Source: Metridium senile (Eukaryota > Cnidaria > Anthozoa > Actiniaria > Metridiidae). From it: 64,000 nt of DNA. The DNA lies in assembly GCA_949775045.1 (NCBI GenBank), contig OX459109.1, positions 14,207,632 to 14,271,631 on the forward strand, in the 5' to 3' direction. Of this stretch, positions 13,401 through 22,357 are shown piece by piece. The notes below the pieces were generated by a model. It was not told the origin of the DNA, ran no database searches, and saw only the letters and a program-made list of their open reading frames with translations. The position numbers and the translations under genes were made by a program. Position 1 is the first letter of the stretch, and every line of letters starts with the position of its first letter.

Positions 13401-14069
13401 ATCAAGGATTTAAAAGGTACCAACTAATTAATTTTGATTGACGGCAGCTAAAAACGTGTTTCACAATGAGCCATGGGAATGTCTGAGTTCGCAGAAAGTG
13501 GAAAATCGCAGTAAGGTTATTAGTAAAAGTAGAGAATTAATATTGTTATCTCAATTTGCTTTGAACAAAATGTAGCCTGAGAATTTGGCTGTGGCTGCAA
13601 GAGCCTGGAAACCAGAAGATGAAGGCTCAATCCATTCTCTTGCTCCTGTTCCAGTCGAGAAAATAAGCGAGATTTACAACATACAAAGACTAAAGGTATG
13701 AACACAAAATACTCCAGTTTCATGTTACAGCCAAACCTACTGAAGCGTTCCTATCAAGGTTGGAAAGCTTGATTTATTCTCCCAAACTTGATTTTAAATT
13801 TGTTTTGAAATTTGCACAAATGAATCGAATCTTGTAAGTTTCAAAATGCAGACTTCAACCGTCAACCGATAATGGTCCAGAAATCACCGGCCCCAGATTC
13901 TAACATTCTTTGTTGATTGTTTTCTTAGAGAAACTTATCGCTGACAATTGAGTTAAAGTATACACTGAGGGGGAGCCAAGAGGTACAGACTAAATACGAG
14001 ATCAAAGCATTTAATCTCAAAGAATTTGGCATTGTTACTGCATTTGCTGATGATAGTGAGAGTTGTTAG
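4439..14069 (+). CDS. MALT1: MALT1-type paracaspase (death domain, two Ig, caspase-like, C-terminal Ig)
   Basis: Exons: 4439-4603, 5276-5432, 6014-6280, 6685-6814, 6970-7097, 7491-7523, (duplicate 7736-7768), 8147-8176, 8910-9058, 9607-9857, 10615-10692, 11383-11504, 12208-12360, 12733-12902, 13153-13212, 13576-13695, 13929-14069. Phases agree throughout. It encodes 717 residues with one microexon copy or 728 with both. Order: death domain (about 15-105), Ig1 (LVCKARG...YSCIVSN, about 110-196), Ig2 (LSCRVEH...YTCRAYN, about 197-282), linker microexons, and caspase-like domain from about 304 with His385 in AGHG and Cys434 in LLDICRK. The rest matches the human C-terminal Ig region and ends at DDSESC. 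MALT1 is the cysteine protease and scaffold of CARD-BCL10-MALT1 complexes upstream of NF-kB and cleaves after arginine. The human protein is 824 residues; this one lacks the long tail after the last Ig. Confidence 0.93.
4681..4895. mobile_element. Long fold-back element in MALT1 intron 1, copy 1
   Basis: The whole element is a near-perfect palindrome. The arms start AACAGGTTCCCATTTAAAT and contain TGTGCTAAACACACAGATCA, folding around a loop near AGTTCACTTCAGAAA. A second copy lies at 38297-38529, with one extra repeat of the arm-tip unit. It is non-coding and probably non-autonomous. Confidence 0.85.
5440..5815. repeat. ATTC/ATCC microsatellite with a higher-order unit
   Basis: ATTC and ATCC tetranucleotide runs lie in MALT1 intron 2. 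Within them a longer unit, ATTGATTGGTTGATTCATCC followed by ATTCATTAGTCTATTC, recurs about four times, so the array grew by duplication of a block and not only by slippage. Confidence 0.85.
6287..6510. repeat. GATGGTG-rich minisatellite
   Basis: It starts 7 bp after the donor of the Ig1 exon. Two copies of a roughly 90-bp block carry GATAAGGATGATGGTGCAG and GGTCATGATGG. The open frames crossing it are products of the repeat, not genes. Confidence 0.75.
7181..7434. mobile_element. Inverted-repeat element with ATTTATTCAAATAAGCG ends
   Basis: The left end ATTTATTCAAATAAGCGCC pairs with the right end GGCATTTATTCGAATAAAT. The interior contains a G-rich GGCGTATCCAGGGGGG segment, possibly a separate insertion. 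A degraded relative is at about 48700-48920 (TTACTTGAATAAGGGCCGCC). It lies between MALT1 exons 5 and 6. Confidence 0.65.
7491..7523 (+). other. MALT1 microexon, copy 1 (33 nt, in frame)
   Basis: The acceptor is CTATTTCTAG and the donor is GTATGC. The exon is phase 1 to phase 1 and encodes (W)TPPQDLQAGI between Ig2 and the protease domain. Skipping or inclusion keeps the frame. Human MALT1 has an alternatively spliced 33-nt exon at the same place in the domain order (exon 7). The peptides share no obvious sequence, so equivalence is by size and place only. Confidence 0.8.
7551..8020. repeat. Pyrimidine minisatellite (CTCCTCTCCACTCCCTTCT)
   Basis: Two blocks of a roughly 15-20 bp CT-rich unit flank the second microexon copy. 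The block after 7768 repeats the start of the block after 7523, which shows that a segment of about 245 bp containing the microexon was duplicated. It is a strong polypyrimidine tract ahead of an acceptor. Long open frames here on both strands are repeat artefacts. Confidence 0.9.
7736..7768 (+). other. MALT1 microexon, copy 2 (tandem duplicate)
   Basis: The 33 bases are identical to the first copy, with acceptor CTTCTCTCTAG and the same donor GTATGC, 245 bp downstream. If both copies are spliced in, the peptide reads TPPQDLQAGI twice, with only one residue between the copies. Usage in transcripts cannot be seen from DNA. Confidence 0.7.
8359..8709. mobile_element. Inverted-repeat element with TACTACGAAAATCACC ends
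   Basis: The left arm TACTACGAAAATCACCGAA followed by ATTTATGCTAAGAACACGCC is matched in reverse at 8640-8709. Inside each arm ACTTTCTTTTAAAG is repeated. It lies between MALT1 exons 7 and 8. The 60-70 residue open frames inside are incidental. Confidence 0.8.
9130..9365. repeat. TATCCAGTGGATAA-type repeat
   Basis: It has the GGATAA and TATCCA motifs in both orientations and the end TTCGTACAACTGTCCCCAG. The same family occurs at 40929-41068 and twice at 49380-49660. Confidence 0.65.
9945..10230 (+). mobile_element. tRNA-derived SINE with a shared body
   Basis: The head has an A-box-like TGGCCTAGCGGTGAGGG and a B-box-like GGGTTTCATTCTC spaced as in a tRNA gene. The body carries ATCAACATGTGAGCAGAGT and GGTAGTGAGTGTGAGTG. 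That body recurs direct at about 47090-47205 and inverted at about 16945-17060 and 27925-28055. It is inserted between MALT1 exons 9 and 10. Confidence 0.65.
10362..10551 (-). repeat. CCCAGT-rich dispersed repeat, copy 2 (inverted)
   Basis: Reverse-complement match to 2569-2766 and 51236-51440: GAAAACTTGAGCAAAAC and TTTGACTGGGATTTGGTCC. It ends about 60 bp before the acceptor of MALT1 exon 10. Confidence 0.75.
10737..11295. repeat. Dispersed repeat split by a later insertion
   Basis: The left part (10737-10842, ending TTTTTCAGTATATTATA) and the right part (11145-11295, starting ATTATAAATAAAAAATTG) belong to one element, whose uninterrupted inverted copy is at about 16175-16405. The insert occupies 10843-11144. 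Confidence 0.8.
10843..11144. mobile_element. 302-bp element with CAGGGTTC ends inside another repeat
   Basis: The ends are CAGGGTTC and GAACCCTG. Inside, TTGAAAACTCCTTAGATTT occurs near both ends in the same direction. It is flanked by ATTATA direct repeats (10837-10842 and 11145-11150). The other copy of the host repeat has a single uninterrupted ATTATA, which fits a 6-bp target duplication. Confidence 0.8.
11524..11793. mobile_element. Inverted-repeat element with GAGAAA(C/G)TTTGTCACCCGT ends, copy 2
   Basis: The left end CCGAGAAAGTTTGTCACCCG is matched by the right end CGGGTGACAAAGTTTCTCGG, with extended pairing of GTGAAAAGC. It shares ends and the inner AGCTAGT and CAATGTGGCCA segments with 3908-4117. 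It lies 19 bp after MALT1 exon 11. Confidence 0.8.
11935..12180. mobile_element. CTGATTGG-family element, copy in MALT1 intron
   Basis: It contains CAGCCAATCAGAGCGTG, GATATCAAATATTTTATAA and AATTTTAAGAAGA. Related copies are at 19505-19720, 22688-22965 and, more diverged, 2150-2460. It is non-coding. Confidence 0.6.
12385..12610. repeat. TTCAACAT-rich inverted repeat
   Basis: TTTGCTTCAACATCCGTTCG is matched in reverse by CGAATGGATGAGGAAGCAAA. The same CAACATCCGTTCGATTTTG phrase recurs near 39030, with a relative near 39360. It lies 25 bp after MALT1 exon 12. Confidence 0.65.
13320..13514. mobile_element. Inverted-repeat element with TTACTGTGGTTTTCGACTTT ends, copy 1
   Basis: The left arm TGGTTTTCGACTTTCTGCG pairs with CGCAGAAAGTGGAAAATCG on the right; TTTCAC and TGTGAAA with the TTTTTAGCTGC core also pair. 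A shorter copy is at 19745-19874. It is preceded by a small fold-back (about 13245-13312) related to 17579-17742. Confidence 0.8.
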
Positions 14070-15009
14070 TAGTCTGAAAGGCATTATAGGAAGAATATAG
14101 ATTTTACTCATGATGCAACACAAGCAACCACGGTGATATTTAGGTTTTTAAAAGCCTGAATTGCACTGTGGGTCCCATGATGCATCACAAGGAAGAACCA
14201 TATCATGGTCATATTTAGGTTTTAAGCCTGAAAGGCACTGTGGGTGGAACATTGTTTTACCCATGATGCATCACAAGCAACAATGATCATATTTAGGTTT
14301 TTAAAGTCTGAAAGGCACTGTGGGTGGAACATTGTTTTACCCATGATGCATCACAAGCAACAATGATCATATTTAGGTTTTTAAAGTCTGAAAGGCACTG
14401 TGGGTGGACCATTGTTTTACCCATGATGCATCACAAGCAACAATGATCATATTTAGGTTTTTTTAAACCCTGAAAGGCACTATGGTGGACCATTGTTTTA
14501 CCCATGGTGCATCACAAGCAACAATGATCATATTTAGGTTTTTAAAAGTCTGAAAGGCACTATGGTGGACCATTGTTTTACCCATGGTGCATCACAAGAA
14601 ACAATGATCATATTTAGGTTTTTTTAAAGCCTGAAAGGCACTGTGGGTGGAACGTTGTTTTACCCATGATGCATCACAAGCAACAATGGGATTTTATAAG
14701 TCTAAAAGGCACAAATAGGTAGAGCATTGTTTTACATCAATAGTTAGTGTGGTTTTCATAAACCTTTGAAACAAACTGATTACCCTGCGAGTCTTCTACT
14801 TCCTCCACGGCTGAGTCATGGAGTAGGTAAAAGAGACTTTGTTCACTGGATAAAAACAAGACAGTATATGCTTCCTTGGTAAAAACTGAAGTGGATATAC
14901 TGATAAATAATCTTGTAACAGAAGAGAGGATACAACCCAAGATTTAAATATTGTAATTTATACTAAGTCTTGCAAACTATACATATTTACACACAAATAA
15001 TATTCATGC
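14070..15009. other. Convergent intergenic region between MALT1 and UBA6 3' ends
   Basis: It is filled mainly by the 80-bp tandem array (14090-14735) and then AT-rich sequence. The UBA6 3' UTR (minus strand) should occupy the right part. I did not identify a poly(A) signal with confidence, and no further gene is seen. Confidence 0.6.
14090..14735 (+). repeat. 80-bp satellite array
   Basis: About eight copies of a roughly 80-bp unit with AAAGGCACTGTGGGTGG, ATTGTTTTACCCATGATGC and ATCATATTTAGG. Spacing of ATTGTTTTACC between central copies is 80-81 bp. It starts 20 bp after the MALT1 stop codon, so the MALT1 3' UTR probably reads into it. Confidence 0.92.
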
Positions 15010-17866
15010 TTATACAAGATCATCAATTAAGTATCGTACAGGAGGTCCTGCTATATCATCTTCATCATAACTTAATGCAGCAAACGATACCGTGAGGTCA
15101 GCAGTCTTCTGGGATTGACTGAGTTTTAGCAACTTTATCATCCTGTAGATATTAATAAAAACATCTCTGAATAAACTTATATTATACACAGATTTGTATG
15201 ACAGGTTTAATTTGAGCTGATTTCGTTCAGAATAAATTACCTTCTCACTGCCTTACATAACTCGGAGGATTATAGAGATCAACAAGAAGACACTGTAAGA
15301 GTTTTGTTGAATTTTATTAAATTTTAAGGCAAAAAATCGAAGGTTCAAAAGTACCCATATATCTTTTAGTAAATCAACACTAACAGTGAGCTTGGGCTAC
15401 CTGTGGTTTTATGTGCAAACATGTACCAGGTGATTTCACTTTCAGCTCTTCTCATCACAAACAGTTTAAAAATGGCATCGTTTGAGAGAGCTGTTTCCTG
15501 TGTGAACCCTCTATAAATATGGTCTTAACATAACTCTACATATTTAAAGAATTCTTTGTAGAGTGGTATGTATTAAGCTATGTCAAATGAAGGATTGATT
15601 GCTTACGTTTGATGTAGTCTCTTGCTATGTCCAGGCATTATGGGTATATATACCATACGAACACCTTGTACTACCATAGACACGTCAAGACCATGATTAT
15701 CCTGGTATATAATAATATATATATTAGACATAAGTTAACGGTCTATCATGTCTCAAAAACTACACCTAACTCAAAAAAGATAAGGGGTTATATGGCAGAA
15801 CTTATATTCCTTAAAAATTAGGCATGCGGCTGTATTTTGAATTCTTTGAAGTTTCTGTAGCTGGCATGATGGTATGCCATAGAATAAAGTATTACAATAA
15901 TCTAGCCTAGATGTAAAAAAATGCGTGAATAAGTGTCCCAGTGGCCTCTCACGATTGAATTTGCGCAATATAAATTAATAAAATAGTATTAATTACCTTA
16001 AACCATTTAATAAAGTCATTTAGGGTGAAGTTCTTGTTACCCTGTACTGTCCAGTGATCCCATATAGAATAGAACAAACCTTCCCTATTGTTGAACCATT
16101 GATTAGTACACTTTGTATAGGAAATCACATGATATTGAGTACTTACAATTCATAATTTATAGGTAGAGTGGTGTTTTGTAAGTTTTAAAAATTGGACAAG
16201 CCTTTTATATTTAGGCGAGTCGAATTTGATAACTTTCAAAACATCATGAGTATCTATTAATTACAAATTGTAAGAAAAGATTGTGTGATTTTTTATTTAT
16301 AATATACTGAAAAACTAATTGGTACTCCGCAGAGTACAATTTACGATTTAATTGAACTCCTCTCATCCAATCAGAATTGAGTAAATGTTGTATAGTATAT
16401 TATAAGCAATGAAAACAAGTGATACAAGTTAGAATACAAAATCTCCATTACCATCATTGCCATGATGATAATAATCAACATCAAATTATCATATCTTATT
16501 ATCATCATCATCATCATATCACACCTTCCATCACATTATCAAGTCACTAACGTTGTCACTGAGTATCATTATCATGTTAACTATTACAAAAACTTCATTA
16601 TCACAACCATGATTATCAACATTTAATATCATCATCCATCAACATTATCATCATCATCATCTATCACCATTATCATCATCATCATCTTTCAACATTATCA
16701 TCATCACCATTATTACCAACTACTACCATCATAACACCTTCTAACAATACATACTTGATACATGTCTGTTTAACAGCTCCAGGTTCAGCAAAAAGAACAT
16801 ATGGTAATGCCAGGTTAATAAAACTATTACGATAGTCACTAAGAGTACTATCCATACAATACTTGACTAGCTCAATACACGCCTAAAACACACACAAAAA
16901 AAAACATCTTTAACGGGGCTATCATTTCTTAATATATGTTTTGCAATAAATCACTTATTTTAACGTCTCAATCTTCTAGCTTGACATGTATCATGTGCTC
17001 TACTAATCAGGGAGACTCACTCACTACCTCTACGTTAAATAATTTGTGCATTTTTGCAATACTTACAAGTCCTGCAACAGCTGCTGTGGTAGTGGCGATG
17101 GCAGGAATAATTTTCCCTGCTATACGTTTGACTTTAAGTCGGTCTACTGTCTCAATGCTGTACATCTGAGCACGAAGGTTCTGTAGCAAAACATAAAGAA
17201 AAACTAGACGTTAATTAAAGTAGAGTGTATGCCATAAATCTGTGAAACAATTACTATTTATTTACGATGTAATTGTAGCATTTAGCTGTATCAACTATTT
17301 ATTTATTTTTATTTATTTATTTATAATAATTCTGGACGTGGTTGCAAAGTCCATGGAGAGACGATAATAGGACGCGAAGTCCCTTACAGTTATTGTCTAC
17401 CTAAGAACATCTTTGGAAAGAGCTTATGAGAAAAGTAATGTAGAAAGAAAGAATTATGAGAGGCTATTCACCGCTGCTGATGTTATAAAATCAACATGTC
17501 CATTACAGTCATTGTCTTTCTCAAACAGCAAAGGAATGATGTTGTGTTCTGAAAAGTAAAATAAAAAAGTATTTTAGGAAATTCTCTACTTTCACAATAA
17601 CCAGAATGCCTTCTGTTTTTTGGGGGTAGCTATTGTTATTCAAATCAAACCAATTTGAATTTTGAATCAAACCAATTTGAATTACAATATCTACCCCCCT
17701 GAAAACAGAATGTATTATGGTTAGTATGTGAAAGTTGAGAATATCATAGAAGCAAGGATGGCACAGTTGGTTAGTGCAAGGTGTTGTGTGCAAGAGGTCC
17801 TGAGTTCAATTCCCAGTGACCTCGCATCCTTGTTTCGACTTCTTTACTTTCCATGTAAGCTTTAAG

Positions 17867-17898
<32 letters not shown>

Positions 17899-20800
17899 TG
17901 GAGAGAGGGAAGTAAAATGAGCGCACTGTCCGCTCTCTGGAAGATCAGCTTCGGCTAAAGGGACATATCCAACGTAAAATACTATTCTTTACTTTTATTA
18001 TGATATCCACCCCCAGAAAACAGAAGGCATTATATTGTGATGTAAAAGTAGAGAATATTGTTTTAGCTATAGTTAGTATTCATCATTTCCAACGAATGGT
18101 TCCAGGTCTGGAGTAGTGGGAATAAAACTTGATGCAGGGTATGTCTTTAAGTTTATTTAGTATTTGAATGAATGAATAAATAAACAAACAAACAAGCAAA
18201 CAAACAAACAAACAAACAAGCAAACAAACAAGCAAACAAACAAACAAGCAAACAAACAAACAAGCAAACAAACAAGCAAACAAACAAACAAACAAACAAG
18301 CAAACAAGCAAACAAACAAACAAGCAAACAAACAAGCAAACAAACAAGCAAACAAACAAGCACACAAACATACGAACAAACAAACATACAAACAAGCAAA
18401 CAAATGAACAATCAAACAAACAAACAAACAATCAAACAAACAAACAAACAAACAAAACAATAAATAAATATGAATGAATGAATATAATGAAAGCATGAAT
18501 GATTTTTGTTTTCACTAATATTATTCCACTATAAAATCTACCATAATTATTATCAGGCTTTGCTAAATCCAATCTTGCTAACTCTTCTTTACAATGTCCT
18601 ATATGGTCTCCAGTAGTGATTGATGGTTTCTCTTTGGATTCATCAGTTTCTATTTCCTATTAACAAAGCACAATATATACTATTGTAAACCTTTTGGTGA
18701 TAGGTAAGTGAAGAATAAAAATATGAAAATGACATGATTTTGAAGAGCAAGTCAAAGAGCTCAAATCATAGGGGTTTGCTTACTACTTACTTACTTACGG
18801 TTAGAAACACAATATAAAAATGTCCATGGGATCAAAAATACCACTCAGATCCATCCCACATACAGTTCTCTAACTTGGAAATGTCATTAATCCCTGTATC
18901 TCTAAGAAGTACATCCACAAAAGTGGTTGACTGTCTTCCTAGATTGTCTAGTTTCCATATATCAATGGAGCAATGATATAGCACCTACCTTATTAGATGG
19001 AGAGAACTGAACCACTTCAACAGAAGAGAGAACTCTAGTTAATGATTCTCTAGATAAATCCTGTTGACAATGATAAGACATGTCTTAAATAAAATAGGCG
19101 TAATATGGGCACTAGGGGGCAGGAGTTGCGGAGCGTGTTTGAAAGTGGGGGGGGGGGGGCTGAGCCGTTAATATAGATTTTTAAGTGAATAAGACAAACA
19201 CCGCGAGACTGAGAAAAAAGTGTGTATGGGGGGGGGGGGGGGAGGTTCAAGCCCCTCTCCCTCCGCGGCCCCTGGGGGGTGTCTAGTTCCTGAAGGGACA
19301 CTACCATAGATCCACCACTGTTTAATAGCTGCAAGTATCAGGTCAGCATGGGGCAGTGATAATCAATATTACTCAAGGCCTATATCTCCAAGATGCATAT
19401 TAATCTAATAACATACCTTTTGTGTATAGTGTATCCTGTAGACATCAGCGAACAGTCTACTTGAACTAGCAATGAACCTACAATGTCTGTAGAAACAATG
19501 AGAAATATTTGATATAAACCGCACACTCTGATTGGCTGAGAAGCATTCTCTATAACTCAACAGTGCACAGAGCCTCAATTTGTTTGATTTTAACTTCTGA
19601 ATATTTTATAAAATATGTGTCGTGCCTCTCCTAATGCTTCTCTTGTCTTCTTAAAATTCCCACGTGCTCCATAACTCCATAGAGCACGCTACTTCATTTT
19701 CTATTTCTTCATGAGAAATACATTGAATATAAAACATAAAATTATATTACTGCGGTTATCATCTTGCTGCGAACTCAGACATTTCAATGGCTAGTAGTGA
19801 AATATGTTCTTGGTTGCTGTAATTACTCAGGGCCTTTTATGTCTGAGCTCGCAGAAAGTCGAAAACCACAGTAAGTTAAATTAAGAGGGTTTAATTAAAG
19901 CTCAGGTTCTCAGGCGGTACCTCACAGGCTAGGGATTGAGAAAAGAATAAGACATTTTATTTTATCTAAGATATTTGTACAATTGTACATGATAATATCT
20001 ATAAAACTACCCTACTTACAGTTCATTGTTGATGTCAAATACCAAAGGTGTTGGAGGGCGTTTTATTTTATCTAAGATATTTGTACAATTGTACATGATA
20101 ATATCTATAAAACTACCCTACTTACAGTTCATTGTTGATGTCAAATATCAAAGGTGTTGGAGGGCGTTTGTGACTCTTCCAAAATGGTGCTAAAGTAATG
20201 AAAAGAGAGACATTGCTATATGGACAGCCAGGTATTGATTGACAGAGCTATCATCACTGACACAACTGTCATGTACTACATTATTTAGTATTATTTAGTT
20301 TATTTAGTTTTTATTTGCGGTAGTTATAAATGCTACCTGCAGGCTGCACACGTAAACTAAAAATACAACATTATATATTTGTAAATAAATTGAAATTAAT
20401 TGAAATTATTTTGAAACAAACAAATGAATGGAGGAATGACAGAATGAATAAATGCATGAAAGAAGAATGGAAGAATGGATGCATAAATGGAATGAGAGAG
20501 TAATTAAATGAATAAAAGGATGTATGTTTAATATGAAATGCATATTTATTTATTTGTTTGATACAAATGAATGAATAAATGAATGTCAAATAAATGAATG
20601 AATGGGTGGATGAATGAATGAATGGATGGATGGATGAATGAATGGATAAATGAATGGATGGATGAATGGATGGATGGATAAATTAATGAATGGATGGATG
20701 GATGGATGAATGAATGGATGGATGGTTGGATGAATGAATGAATGAATATTCCACTTACTTCCATCTTTCATTGTAATATCAAGAGGAAATGCCTTTAAAA

Positions 20801-22299
20801 GATTTCTAGCCTTCAGAAGAATGAACAGAAAAAAATATTTAAATGATAAAGAACGAAAAAAGCAAACAGTACTAATAATACTAAGTTATTTGACTTACTT
20901 TATGGTTGAAAAACTTTTCAAATTTATTCCTAGAAATAGCAACGCAGTCATTCCATGACTTGGGGCGGTTTTTCTCCATCTTTGTCACAATTAAAAGAGC
21001 TTCTAGATTCTGCATATCTTCTATATTCTACAACAAGATTATATTGGACCATTAATAAATTATGGTGCTGGCAATATCATGCAATGTGTACTAAACTAGG
21101 GTTTCCTACCTGCAAAGCATTCTTAGGTGTTTTATATAGGCCCCAGAACTGCTTGAAAATCTCTACTTTTTGAGTGAAAGAGCGTTCAAACTAAACAAAA
21201 AGGGAACATTATTTTATTATCACAATGTTATAGTTATCTTCCATATAATTATCATGCCATTGTACATTATTATCATCATAAATATCACTGTACCTATGGT
21301 TTACATTTCTTTACAGCACCACTATCATTACCATTTTATCAACATTATCATAATCACTATCAATACCACTATCATCGTCATCGTCATCACTATCATTGAT
21401 CATCATTATCACCATCATCATCACTATCATTGATAATCATTATCACCATCAACCGCATGAACATTAACATCTCCACTACTACCACCATCGTCATCAACAT
21501 TGTCATGATCATGATCATCACCATCATCAGCAGTAATAACATCAACAACATCATCATCATCATTATCATCATCAGCAAAACATTAGAACATCATCAACAT
21601 CAGAACATAATTATTGCTAAAGAAGTGCCCGGTCCATACTAATATCATAACTGGCTAGCTAGGCCCATACTGAGTATAAGTCCACCATACCTTATCCTTG
21701 GCCCATTGTATGGTGTGTTCAATGACAGATGGAAAGGATTTTAATGTACAGTATGGGACTTCATCATCTTCTGGATCACGCTGTAATAGTAGACAAGTTA
21801 TTCATTAATTTTATGAAAGTAAAAGATCCTGCAGTTGTGCTCTTCAAAAAGAGCAGGGGATTGTCTCCCGGCACAACAGTCAGGTCTCAGATATACTACA
21901 GGGCCCACTGTCAATTGGCGTCATATTATGTTGTGGTGTCCTGCCTTCGTATGAAGGAAAAAGCAATAAACAATAAACAAAGTGATAAACTTAAAAAAGT
22001 GAACAAATTATAGTTTACATGTACCTGGCTTGCGTAATTCTCAGTAAGAAATGGTACTATAACCTACAAGACAATTAAAAAATGCTGTTACTTCTGCAAC
22101 AGTTTTTATAAACATTGTCATAATGATCATAATGATCATCATTGTCATCACTATGATGATCACCATAATCGGTATTTTTCATTGTCATCATCATCATGGG
22201 TATCATCATTGTTATCATCATCATCATCGGTATTATCATCATCATCATCGCAATCATCATTATCATCATCATCACTATATCATCATTGTCATCATCATG

Positions 22300-22357
<58 letters not shown>

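Noticed and set aside
17745..17830. tRNA gene
   Set aside because: A and B boxes are present but the acceptor and anticodon stems do not close, and a SINE body follows.
18083..18496. Long minus-strand open frames of FVCLFVCL type
   Set aside because: They come from a CAAA/CAAG array; a four-base repeat without stops is open in all frames.
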